The position numbers and the translations under genes were made by a program. A stretch of 64,000 nt of DNA from Harmonia axyridis (lineage: Eukaryota; Arthropoda; Insecta; Coleoptera; Coccinellidae). The stretch covers positions 1-64,000 of the forward strand of contig NC_059503.1 of the NCBI RefSeq assembly GCF_914767665.1, read 5' to 3'. The number at the start of each line of letters is the position of its first letter. The stretch's first letter is position 1. Below, piece after piece: positions 12,801 through 23,346 of this stretch. The notes under the pieces were generated by a model, which saw nothing but the letters and a program-made list of their open reading frames with translations, was not told the origin of the DNA and searched no databases.

Positions 12801-15427
12801 TATAATTGGACACGCCTAATTAATTATAGACCATCCCAAAAGTCTCCATCCCCTTCGGAAGAACACGGACCCTACCAGATCGACATAAAACTTTAAGAAT
12901 CAATGGCGCACGACGCGAAATTTTGAAAATTCCGAAACATGTCGAGTTTGGTATCAAATGAAAGGTACGATCGAGGGGATCTCGAAAATGGCAAAAATCG
13001 TTCGCTAAGACCCGCGGTTCTCGAAATTTTCGAGATTTTCGAAAATTTCAAAAATGACGAAAAAGTTGCTCCCGGTCCTGGAGAACTCGAAAATACAATC
13101 GACACCTCTCTAGGATCGACGGTTCTCCAGATATAACGTAACTCAGTAAATATAAGAGATCTTGAAGAATTATGTTAACAAGGTTAGGCGAGATCTCCTT
13201 AGGTTAGAGCGATTTCTGGAACTTTTTTTTCACATGTCATTATCTCCACCCCTGTCCAGTATTCAAGAGATGTAAAGACTGAAATGTAATCTAGGATCGA
13301 CGACGAATCCAACGGTACCATCCGCACCTCCGTAGCACCCTCCGTTGAGGAGATACAGCCGTTATAAGATGGCCACGCCCACTTTTAAAAACCACACCCA
13401 CTATAATTGGACACGCCCACTTAATTAGAAATCGTCCCAATACTATTCTTCCTCATCGAAAGAACACGGACCCTACCAGATCGACATAAAACTTTAAGAA
13501 TCAATGGCACACGACGCGAAATTTTGAAAATTCCGAAACATGTCGAGTTTGGTATCAAATGAAAGGTGCGATCGAGGGGATCTCGAAAATGGCAAAAATC
13601 GATCGCTAGGACCAGCGGTTCTCGAAATTTTCGAGATTTTCGAAAATTTCAAAAATGACGAAAAAGTTGCTCCCGGTCCTGGAGAACTCGAAAATACAAT
13701 CGGCACCTCTCTACGATCAGTAGTTCTCCAGATATAACGTAACTCGGTAAATATAAGAGATCTTGAAGAATTATGTTAGGTTAGGTTAGGTTAGGTTAGG
13801 TTAGGTTAGGTTAGGTTAGGTTAGGTTAGGTTAGGTTAGGTTAGGTTAGGTTAGGTTAGGTTAGGTTAGGTTAGGTTAGGTTAGGTTAGGTTAGGTTAGG
13901 TTAGGTTAGGTTAGGTTAGGTTAGGTTAGGTTAGGTTAGGTTAGGTTAGGTTAGGTTAGGTTAGGTTAGGTTAGGTTAGGTTAGGTTAGGTTAGGTTAGG
14001 TTAGGTTAGGTTAGGTTAGGTTAGGTTAGGTTAGGTTAGGTTAGGTTAGGTTAGGTTAGGTTAGGTTAGGTTAGGTTAGGTTAGGTTAGGTTAGGTTAGG
14101 TTAGGTTAGGTTAGGTTAGGTTAGGTTAGGTTAGGTTAGGTTAGGTTAGGTTAGGTTAGGTTAGGTTAGGTTAGGTTAGGTTAGGTTAGGTTAGGTTAGG
14201 TTAGGTTAGGTTAGGTTAGGTTAGGTTAACAAGGTTAGGCGAGATCTCCTTAGGTTAGAGCGATTTCTGGAACTTTTTTTTCACATGTCATTATCTCCAC
14301 CCCTATCCAATATTCAAGAGATGTAAAGACTGAAATCTAATCTAGGATCGACGACGAATCCAACGGTACCATCCGCACCTCCGTAGCACCCTCCGTTGAG
14401 GAGATACAGCCGTTATAAGATGGCCACGCCCACTTTTAAAAACCACACCCACTATAATTGGACACGCCCACTTAATTAGAAATCGTCCCAATACTATTCT
14501 TCCTCATCGAAAGAACACGGACCCTACCAGATCGACATAAAACTTTAAGAATCAATGGCACACGACGCGAAATTTTGAAAATTCCGAAACATGTCGAGTT
14601 TGGTATCAAATGAAAGGTACGATCGAGGGGATCTCGAAAATGGCAAAAATCGTTCGCTAAGACCCGCGGTTCTCGAAATTTTCGAGATTTTCGAAAATTT
14701 CAAAAATGACGAAAAAGTTGCTCCCGATCCTGGAGAACTCGAAAATACAATCGGCACCTCTCTACGATCAGTAGTTCTCCAGATATAACGTAACTCAGTA
14801 AATATAAGAGATCTTGAAGAATTATGTTAACAAGGTTAGGCGAGATCTCCTTAGGTTAGAGCGATTTCTGGAACTTTTTTTTCACATGTCATTATCTCCA
14901 CCCCTATCCAATATTCAAGAGATGTAAAGACTGAAATGTAATCTAGGATCGACGACGAATCCAACGGTACCATCCGCACCTCCGTAGCACCCTCCGTTGA
15001 GGAGATACAGCCGTTATAAGATGGCCACGCCCACTTTTAAAAACCACACCCACTATAATTGGACACGCCCACTTAATTAGAAATCGTCCCAATACTATTC
15101 TTCCTCATCGAAAGAACACGGACCCTACCAGATCGACATAAAACTTTAAGAATCAATGGCACACGACGCGTAATTTTGAAAATTCCGAAACATGTCGAGT
15201 TTGGTATCAAATGAAAGGTACGATCGAGGGGATGTCGAAAATGGCAAAAATCGTTCGCTAAGACCTACGGTACTCGAAATTTTCGAGATTTTCGAAAATT
15301 TCAAAAATGACGAAAAAGTTGCTCCCGGTCCTGGAGAACTCGAAAATACAATCGGCACCTCTCTACGATCAACGGTTCACCAGATATAACGTAACTCAGT
15401 AAATATAAGAGATCTTGAAGAATTATG
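6883..15427. repeat. Satellite A: 601-bp tandem array (~13.5 units)
   Basis: Equivalent landmarks fall at 6929, 7530, 8131, 8732, 9333, 9934, 10535, 11136, 11737, 12338, 12939 and 13540, exactly 601 bp apart. After a 450-bp interruption they resume at 14591 and 15192. Each unit holds a ~120-bp-repeat-like part (GGTATCAAATGAAAGGTACG), a palindromic TCGAAATTTTCGAGATTTTC part, and a module with GTTAACAAGGTTAGGCGAGA and CTCCTTAGGTTAGAGCG. Units are nearly identical, which indicates recent homogenisation. Short open frames on both strands recur in every unit and are passengers of the repeat. Confidence 0.95.
13776..14228 (+). repeat. Telomere-type (TTAGG)~90 array inside satellite A
   Basis: Uninterrupted TTAGG pentamers, the common insect telomere repeat, run from 13776 to 14225 (90 units) and end in a partial TTA. 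On the left the satellite monomer reads GAATTATGTTA. On the right it resumes as ACAAGGTTAGGCGAG, the next bases of an unexpanded monomer. The satellite landmark spacing across it is 1051 bp, which is 601 plus 450. The G-rich strand points toward the gene-bearing side of the window, the reverse of a present-day left chromosome end. Confidence 0.95.
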
Positions 15428-15472
15428 TTAGGTTAGGTTAGGTTAGGTTAGGTTAGGTTAGGTTAGGTTAGG
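15428..15472 (+). repeat. (TTAGG)9 block
   Basis: Nine TTAGG pentamers follow the last satellite A monomer directly. They start at the same site (GAATTATGTTA) as the large array at 13776. They end at the palindrome that opens with TTAATCGCCCAACTGT. Confidence 0.92.
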
Positions 15473-15521
15473 TTAATCGCCCAACTGTAAGCGTTTTCGT
15501 AATCTACAGTTGGGCGATTAA
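15473..15521. repeat. 16-bp stem / 17-nt loop palindrome between facing telomere repeats
   Basis: TTAATCGCCCAACTGT (15473-15488) is perfectly reverse-complemented by ACAGTTGGGCGATTAA (15506-15521), with a 17-nt loop. The left arm and loop equal the opening bases of satellite B, so this is a folded-back fragment of that satellite. Confidence 0.9.
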
Positions 15522-15561
15522 CCTAACCTAACCTAACCTAACCTAACCTAACCTAACCTAA
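15522..15561 (-). repeat. (CCTAA)8 block facing the TTAGG block
   Basis: Eight CCTAA pentamers, i.e. TTAGG on the minus strand, follow the palindrome. Together with 15428-15472 they form a TTAGG-to-CCTAA arrangement in which both G-rich strands point inward at the palindrome. Confidence 0.92.
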
Positions 15562-15736
15562 TTCTGCGAGATCTCTTGTATTTACTGACTTACGTTATAT
15601 CTGGAGAACTACGGATTCTAGAAAAAGTTGCTCCCGGTCCTGGAGAACTCGAAAATACAATCGGCACCTCTCTAGAATCCGTAGTTCTCCAGATATAACG
15701 TAAGTCAGTAAATACAAGAGATCTCGCAGAATTATG

Positions 15737-15771
15737 TTAGGTTAGGTTAGGTTAGGTTAGGTTAGGTTAGG
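15737..15771 (+). repeat. (TTAGG)7 block leading into satellite B
   Basis: Seven TTAGG pentamers run straight into TTAATCGCCCAACTG, the first bases of satellite B. This is the third telomere-repeat block within 350 bp. Confidence 0.92.
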
Positions 15772-15772
15772 T

Positions 15773-18700
15773 TAATCGCCCAACTGTAAGCGTTTTCGTA
15801 ATCTACGTAGTCGAATCAATCAATAAAATGATACAATATTCCCATGAAGGAACTTTTATTTTTCAGAAAATTTTCTAAGGGTTAGGTAGAGAAAATTTTA
15901 CGAAAATTTTTGGACAGTAAATTTTTCAGGTGAGATCGAAATTCGGCTAATCAGAGATCGTCAACTATGGCACTGCCCACCGATTTTCCGTAGAGCTCCC
16001 AGTTTTGAAGAAATTTGAACTCGAAATTTGGGAAAAAATTGAATTTGCCTCTAAAAATCGTTATATCTCCTGAATCATTCGTCACAGACCATTCAAATGA
16101 AAACGTTTCCAAACTTCAAGTTCCGCTCTAAAACATAGTGAGGTTTCAAGTGCGTAGCCCATGTCTAGAAGAAGTGGCAGCTGCGGAAAAATTATCAATT
16201 TTTTCTTTGAAAATTACAGATTTTTGCCTATAATTTATGTAATAATGTACTGATCGCCCAACTGTAAGCATTTTCGTAATCTACGTAGTCGAATCAATCA
16301 ATAAAATGATACAATATTCACTTGAAGGAACTTTTATTTTTCAGAAAATTTTCTGAGGGTTAGGTATAGAAAATTTTACGAAAATTTTTGGACGAAAAAT
16401 TTGTCAGGTGAGAGCGAAATTCGGCTAATCAGAGATCGACAATTATGGCACTGCTCACCGATTTTCCGTAGAGCTCCCAGTTTTGAAGAAATTTGAACTC
16501 GAAATTTGGGAAAAAATTGAATTTGCCTCTAAAAATCGTTATATCTCCTGAATCATTCGTCACAGACCATTCAAATTATAACGTTTCCAAACTTCAAGTT
16601 TCGCTCTAAAACATAGTGAGGTTTCAAGTGCGCAGCCCATGTCTAGAAGAAGTGGCAGCTTCGGGAAAATTATCAATTTTTTCTTTAAAAATAACAGATT
16701 TTTGCCTATAATTTATGTAATAATGTACTGATCGCCCAACTGTGAGCGTTTTCGTAATCTGCGTAGTCGAATCAATCAATAAAATGATACAATATTCACT
16801 TGAAGGAACTTTTATTTTTCAGAAAATTTTCTGAGGGTTAGGTATAGAAAATTTTACGAAAATTTTTGGACGAAAAATTTGTCAGGTGAGAGCGAAATTC
16901 GGCTAATCAGAGATCGACAATTATGGCACTGCTCACCGATTTTCCGTAGAGCTCCCAGTTTTGAAGAAAATTGAACTCGAAATTTGGGAAAAAATTGAAT
17001 TTGCCCCTAAAAATCGTTATATCTCCTGAATCATTCGTCACAGACCATTCGAATAAAAACGTTTCCAAACTTCAAGTTCCGCTCTAAGACATAGTGAGGT
17101 TTCAAGTGCGTAGCCCATGTCTAGAAGAAGTGGCAGCTTCGGGAAAATTATCAATTTTTTCTTTAAAAATTACAGATTTTTGCCTATAATTTATGTAATA
17201 ATGTAGGTACTGATCGCCCAACTGTAAGCATTTTCGTAATCTACGTAGTCGAATCAATCAATAAAATGATACAATATTCACTTGAAGGAACTTTTATTTT
17301 TCAGAAAATTTTCTAAGGGTTAGGTATAGAAAATTTTACGAAAATTTTTGGACAAAAAATTTTTCAGGTGAGATCGAAATTCGGCTAATCAGAGATCGTC
17401 AATTATGGCACTGCCCACCGATTTTCCGTAGAGCTCCCAGTTTTGAAGAAATTTGAACTCGAAATTTGGGAAAAAATTGAATTTGCCTCTAAAAATCGTT
17501 ATATCTCCTGAATCATTCGTCACAGACCATTCAAATAAAAACGTTTCCAAACTTCAAGTTCCGCTCTAAAACATAGTGAGGTTTCAAGTGCGTAGCCCAT
17601 GTCTAGAAGAAGTGGCAGCTTCGGGAAAATTATCAATTTTTTCTTTAAAAATTACAGATTTTTGCCTATATTTTATGTAATAATGTACTGATCGCCCAAC
17701 TGTAAGCATTTTCGTAATCTACATAGTCGAATCAATCAATAAAATGATACAAAATTCCCTTGAAGGAACTTTTATTTTTCAGAAAATTTTCTAAGGGTTA
17801 GGTATAGAAAATACGAAAATTTTTGGACAAAAAATTTTTCAGGTGAGATCGAAATTCGGCTAATCAGAGATCGTCAATTATGGCACTGCTCACCGATTTT
17901 CCGTAGAGCTCCCAGTTTTGAAGAAATTTGAACTCGAAATTTTGGAAAAAATTGAATTTGCCCCTAAAAATCGTTATATCTCCTGAATCATTCGTCACAG
18001 ACCATTCAAATAAAAACGTTTCCAAACTTCAAGTTCCGCTCTGAAACATAGTGAGGTTTCAAGTGCGTAGCCCATGTCTAGAAGAAGTGGCAGCTGCGGG
18101 AAAATTATCAATTTTTTCTTTAAAAATTACAGATTTTTGCCTATAATTTATGTAATAATGTACTGATCGCCCAACTCTGAGCATTTTCGTAATCTACATA
18201 GTCGAATCAATCAATAAAATGATACATTATTCCCATGAAGGAACTTTTATTTTTTGGAAAATTTTCTAAGGGTTAGGTATAGAAAATTTTACGAAAATTT
18301 TTGGACAGTAAATTTTTCAGGTGAGATCGAAATTCGGCTAATCAGAGATCGTCAATTATGGCACTGCCCACCGATTTTCTGTAGAGCTCCCAGTTTTGAA
18401 GAAATTTGAACTCGAAATTTGGGAAAATATTGAATTTGCCTCTAAAAATCGTTATATCTCCTGAATCATTCGTCACAGACCATTCAAATAAAAACGTTTC
18501 CAAACTTCAAGTTCCGCTCTAAAACATAGTGAGGTTTCAAGTGCGTAGCCCATGTCTAGAAGAAGTGGCAGCTTCGGGAAAATTATCAATTTTTTCTTTA
18601 AAAATTACAGATTTTTGCCTATATTTTATGTAATAATGTACTGATCGCCCAACTGTAAGCATTTTCGTAATCTACATAGTCGAATCAATCAATAAAATGA

Positions 18701-21477
18701 TACAAAATTCCCTTGAAGGAACTTTTATTTTTCAGAAAATTTTCTAAGGGTTAGGTATGGAAAATTTTACGAAAATTTTTGGACAAAAAATTTTTCAGGT
18801 GAGATCGAAATTCGGCTAATCAGAGATCGTCAATTATGGCACTGCTCACCGATTTTCCGTAGAATTCCCAGTTTTGAAGAAATTTGAACTCGAAATTTGG
18901 GAAAAATTGAATTTGCCCCTAAAAATCGTTATATCTCCTGAATCATTCGTCACAGACCATTCAAATAAAAACGTTTCCAAACTTCAAGTTCCGCTCTAAA
19001 ACATAGTGAGGTTTCAAGTGCGTAGCCCATGTCTAGAAGAAGTGGCAGCTTCGGGAATATTATCAATTTTTTCTTTAAAAATTACAGATTTTTGCCTATA
19101 TTTTATGTAATAATGTACTGATCGCCCAACTGTAAGCATTTTCGTAATCTACATAGTCGAATCAATCAATAAAATGATACAAAATTCCCTTGAAGGAACT
19201 TTTATTTTTCAGAAAATTTTCTAAGGGTTAGGTATGGAAAATTTTACGAAAATTTTTGGACAAAAAATTTTTCAGGTGAGATCGAAATTCGGCTAATCAG
19301 AGATCGTCAATTATGGCACTGCTCACCGATTTTCCGTAGAATTCCCAGTTTTGAAGAAATTTGAACTCGAAATTTGGGAAAAATTGAATTTGCCCCTAAA
19401 AATCGTTATATCTCCTGAATCATTCGTCACAGACCATTCAAATAAAAACGTTTCCAAACTTCAAGTTCCGCTCTAAAACATAGTGAGATTTCAAGTGCGT
19501 AGCCCATGTCTAGAAGAAGTGGCAGCTGCGGGAAAATTATCAATTTTTTCTTTAAAAATTACAGATTTTTGCCTATAATTTATGTAATAATGTACTGATC
19601 GCCCAACTCTGAGCTTTTTCGTAATCTACATAGTCGAATCAATCAATAAAATGATACAATATTCCCATGAAGGAACTTTTATTTTTTGGAAAATTTTCTA
19701 AGGGTTAGGTATAGAAAATTTTACGAAAATTTTTGGACAAAAAATTTTTCAGGTGAGATCGAAATTCGGCTAATCAGAGATCGTCAATTATGGCACTGCT
19801 CACCGATTTTCCGTAGAGCTCCCAGTTTTGAAGAAAATTGAACTCGAAATTTGGGAAAAAATTGAATTTGCCTCTAAAAATCGTTATATCTCCTGAATCA
19901 TTCGTCACAGACCATTCAAATAAAAACGTTTCCAAACTTCAAGTTCCGCTCTAAAACATAGTGAGGTTTCAAGTGCGTAGCCCATGTCTAGAAGAAGTGG
20001 CAGCTGCGGGAAAATTATCAATTTTTTCTTTAAAAATTACAGATTTTTGCCTATAATTTATGTAATAATGTACTGATCGCCCAACTCTGAGCATTTTCGT
20101 AATCTACATAGTCGAATCAATCAATAAAATGATACAATATTCCCATGAAGGAACTTTTATTTTTCAGAAAATTTTCTAAGGGTTAGGTATAGAAAATTTT
20201 ACGAAAATTTTTGGACAAAAAATTTTTCAGGTGAGATCGAAATTCGGCTAATCAGAGATCGTCAATTATAGCACTGCTCACCGATTTTCCGTAAAGCTCC
20301 CAGTTTTAAAGAAATTTGAACTCGAAATTTGGGAAAAAATTGAATTTGCCTCTAAAAATCGTTATATCTCCTGAATCATTCGTCACAGACCATTCAAATA
20401 AAAACGTTTCCAAACTTCAAGTTCCTCTCTAAAACATAGTGAGGTTTCAAGTGCGTAGCCCATGTCTAGAAGAAGTGGCAGCTGCGGGAAAATTATCAAT
20501 TTTTTCTTTAAAAATTACAGATTTTTGCCTATAATTTATGTAATAATGTACTGATCGCCCAACTGTAAGCATTTTCGTAATCTACGTAGTCGAATCAATC
20601 AATAAAATGATACAATATTCCCTTGAAGGAACTTTTATTTTTTGGAAAATTTTCTAAGGGTTAGGTATAGAAAATTTTACGAAAATTTTTGGACAAAAAA
20701 TTCGGCTAATCAGAGATCGTCAATTATGGCACTGCTCACCGATTTTCCGTAGAATTCCCAGTTTTGAAGAAATTTGAACTCGAAATTTGGGAAAAAATTG
20801 AATTTGCCCCTAAAAATCGTTATATCTCCTGAATCATTCGTCACAGACCATTCAAATAAAAACGTTTCCAAACTTCAAGTTCGGCTCTAAAACATAGTGA
20901 GATTTCAAGTGCGTAGCCCATGTCTAGAAGAAGTGGCAGCTGCGGGAAAATTATCAATTTTTTCTTTAAAAATTACAGATTTTTGCCTATAATTTATGTA
21001 ATAATGTACTGATCGCCCAACTCTGAGCTTTTTCGTAATCTACATAGTCGAATCAATCAATAAAATGATACAATATTCCCATGAAGGAACTTTTATTTTT
21101 TGGAAAATTTTCTAAGGGTTAGGTATAGAAAATTTTACGAAAATTTTTGGACAAAAAATTTTTCAGGTGAGATCGAAATTCGGCTAATCAGAGATCGTCA
21201 ATTATGGCACTGCCCACCGATTTTCCGTAGAGCTCCCAGTTTTGAAGAAATTTGAACTCGAAATTTGGGAAAAAATTGAATTTGCCTCTAAAAATCGTTA
21301 TATCTCCTGAATCATTCGTCACAGACCATTCAAATAAAAACGTTTCCAAACTTCAAGTTCCGCTCTAAAACATAGTGAGGTTTCAAGTGCGTAGCCCATG
21401 TCTAGAAGAAGTGGCAGCTTCGGGAAAATTATCAATTTTTTCCTTAAATATAACAGATTTTTGCCTATAATTTATGT
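15773..21477. repeat. Satellite B: ~478-bp tandem array (12 units)
   Basis: The landmark CGCCCAACT falls at 15777, 16255, 16733, 17215, 17693, 18168, 18646, 19123, 19600, 20078, 20556 and 21014, so the period is 475-482 bp except for one unit shortened by ~20 bp. The shortening lies in the unit starting at 20556, near 20697. Units share GTAGTCGAATCAATCAATAA, TTTTCTAAGGGTTAGGTATA, CGTTATATCTCCTGAATCAT and GTGGCAGCT. Divergence between units is a few percent. The last unit breaks off at TTTATGTA. Confidence 0.95.
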
Positions 21478-21792
21478 ATCTACAGGTAAAACTTTCAGAC
21501 AAAACGGTAGATGTTTCAGGTTTATATCTACTTGATTTCGAGAGATCGCGTCTCTTTCAGATGGCGAATACAGCGTTTATATTTGACATTTGTCGCGATT
21601 CTCGACTCTCGTGACCTAATATTAAATAGTTCAGAAAAATTGCTAATCAGCAGTTCTCGAAAGCGGAATCGACACTTAACTAAAAATACGTCCTTGGTAG
21701 TTGGTGAAATGCAGTCAACGATTTAAGTTACACTTAGTCTAAGACTCTAAGCCATATGATTTAAGGGTAAACTGTGGAATCGGCCCTTAGTT
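21478..21792. other. Transition from satellite to unique sequence, nothing supported
   Basis: Sequence becomes non-repetitive here. A 71-codon plus-strand open frame at 21511-21726 has no recognisable domain and no visible gene context, so I do not call it. Confidence 0.5.
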
Positions 21793-22289
21793 TAAGATGT
21801 CTAAAAACCAGGTGTATGGACTGTTTAGCTTTTGTTTTGCCAATTTTGAGAATATTAGTTAAGCTTCGTTATGTCAACTGTAGGTAGCGCTATCAACAAA
21901 TTAAGATTCTTGTTATTTATTATTTATGAGTTTTGTGCCATTATGGACCTACAATATATATATGTATATCTTTCATTATAGTTATGATCTATGGAAGCAA
22001 TTCTTGTGATTGAAATACCAATAAACTCTCTCTCTATTTCAAATATTTGAATTCATTCCAGTAAACGTTTCGTGTTTTGTTTAACGATTTTGTACGATCA
22101 TACTCGGTTACACGTCGCTTTTGATTGGTCAGTATCGGGTTTCAATTAAGGTATCCCATCAAAATTAACGGAAATGACAAGTATGACATTGCGGCGCCGC
22201 CAGGAACTAAAACTAATATTTTCAATTTGGTGGAATGTCATTGCATTCAAAATTTGACGAATGCATTCACCATGTTTTTAGACATCTTA
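21793..22289 (+). mobile_element. hAT-like MITE, copy 1
   Basis: A 497-bp element starts at TAAGATGTCTAAAAACCAGG and ends at GTTTTTAGACATCTTA, giving perfect ~16-bp terminal inverted repeats. The interior matches four other copies in this window, sharing GCTTTTGTTTTGCCAATTTT, the GCGGCGCCGCCA box and GAATGTCATTGCATTC. It encodes no transposase. A target duplication is not obvious for this copy. Confidence 0.85.
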
Positions 22290-22385
22290 GCTAAAGCCTT
22301 AGAATATAGATAGATAGATTATTAATGTTCCAAGGCTAAAACGGACCAAATATTTGGAGGATACGCTAAAACGGACCAAATATTT

Positions 22386-22929
22386 CGACCCGATCGATGA
22401 TTCGGGTATCTTCGTGAATCGGCTGCGTCGTACATCCTCGAGTTCCCGAGCTCTGTAAAATCCGCAACTAAAATCCTTACTTGACACTTGTCAATTATCA
22501 TGAATAGACACAGTGACACGAACACATAGACCTAATAATATTAGGTCTATGCACGGACAATACATTTACCTCTATTTGGGTATATTTGAATTTTTCAAGT
22601 GAAAAAGTGTTAAAGAGCAATTTTTATTGCTTAATTCATACAAATATATTGGTTAATGAGGAAGAACAAATTTTACCCAAATTATCTGAAAAAGTAAGCA
22701 GAATTTGGCAGATTGTTTCTAACTAAACTAATCATGGATATTTTTAAGTCATTACTTTCAAAACCAACAGAGAATAATGATGTGGCCTATTGTTATTATT
22801 AATGTTCTAAGGATTATCCGTAATCTGTGAGTGTCAAGTTCAAGTAATGATTTTAGTTGCGGAGCTCGGGAACTCGAGGATGTACGACGCAGCCGATTCA
22901 CGATGATACCCGAATCATCGATCGGGTCC
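22386..22929. mobile_element. Foldback-type inverted repeat (~100-bp arms)
   Basis: The arm at 22386-22490 (GACCCGATCGATGATTCGGG ... CGTCGTACATCCTCGAGTTC) is reverse-complemented at 22831-22929 with one short indel. About 340 bp lie between the arms. Short direct repeats of TTATTAATGTTCTAAGG flank or punctuate the region near 22317, 22797 and 23003. No coding sequence is recognisable. A non-autonomous DNA element is the likeliest reading. Confidence 0.65.
22525..22551. repeat. Perfect 13-bp-arm palindrome
   Basis: CATAGACCTAATA and TATTAGGTCTATG surround a single A. It lies inside the inverted-repeat element. A related imperfect palindrome (CATAGACCTA ... AGTCTATG) occurs near 35742. Confidence 0.8.
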
Positions 22930-23346
22930 AAATCCTATTCTCCTTTCTCTATGTCAACAGCTTAGAATATACATAGATTATTGATAAATAAATAAATTGA
23001 ATAAATTATTAATGTTCTAAGGTCAACAGTAATCCGACATTAGGAAATGGACGCCATTATGTTATGTCACAATGTCACATGATATGAAATCTCCCAATGA
23101 AATCATTCCAAGACATAGTGACAACATGACAGAGTTGCTTTAATAAAAATACACTAGATGTTACCTAATATTCCCCTAAAATCGACATTTCTCATAAACA
23201 TTTTTCTTATTAGAAACATGATTGCCATTGAATAAATTGTATACAACTGTTCCTTGTGACTGATATTCCTCACCATCATGATAATAAAAATTATAATTTA
23301 AACATCCTTTCCATATTTTGAGTTGATTTTGATTTCAAAACAGTTA

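Larger units (their letters stand above)
15522..15772. repeat. ~100-bp inverted repeat with 48-bp spacer, satellite A fragment plus telomere repeat
   Basis: The left arm (15522-15622) contains CCTAA repeats and then the reverse complement of the satellite A segment around GATATAACGTAAGTCAGTAA. The right arm (15671-15772) carries the same segment in forward orientation followed by TTAGG repeats. The 48-bp spacer (15623-15670) is satellite A sequence containing GTTGCTCCCGGTCCTGGAGA. The arms match closely, with only a small difference at the CCTAA/TTAGG edge. Confidence 0.88.

Noticed and set aside
6883..15389. About 30 recurring 65-71-codon frames on both strands in the satellite
   Set aside because: They repeat with the 601-bp period, overlap on opposite strands and show no start context or domain. 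They are passengers of the repeat.
6883..21477. Regular repeats as a possible CRISPR array
   Set aside because: Units are head-to-tail satellites of 601 and 478 bp without unique spacers, in a eukaryotic genome.
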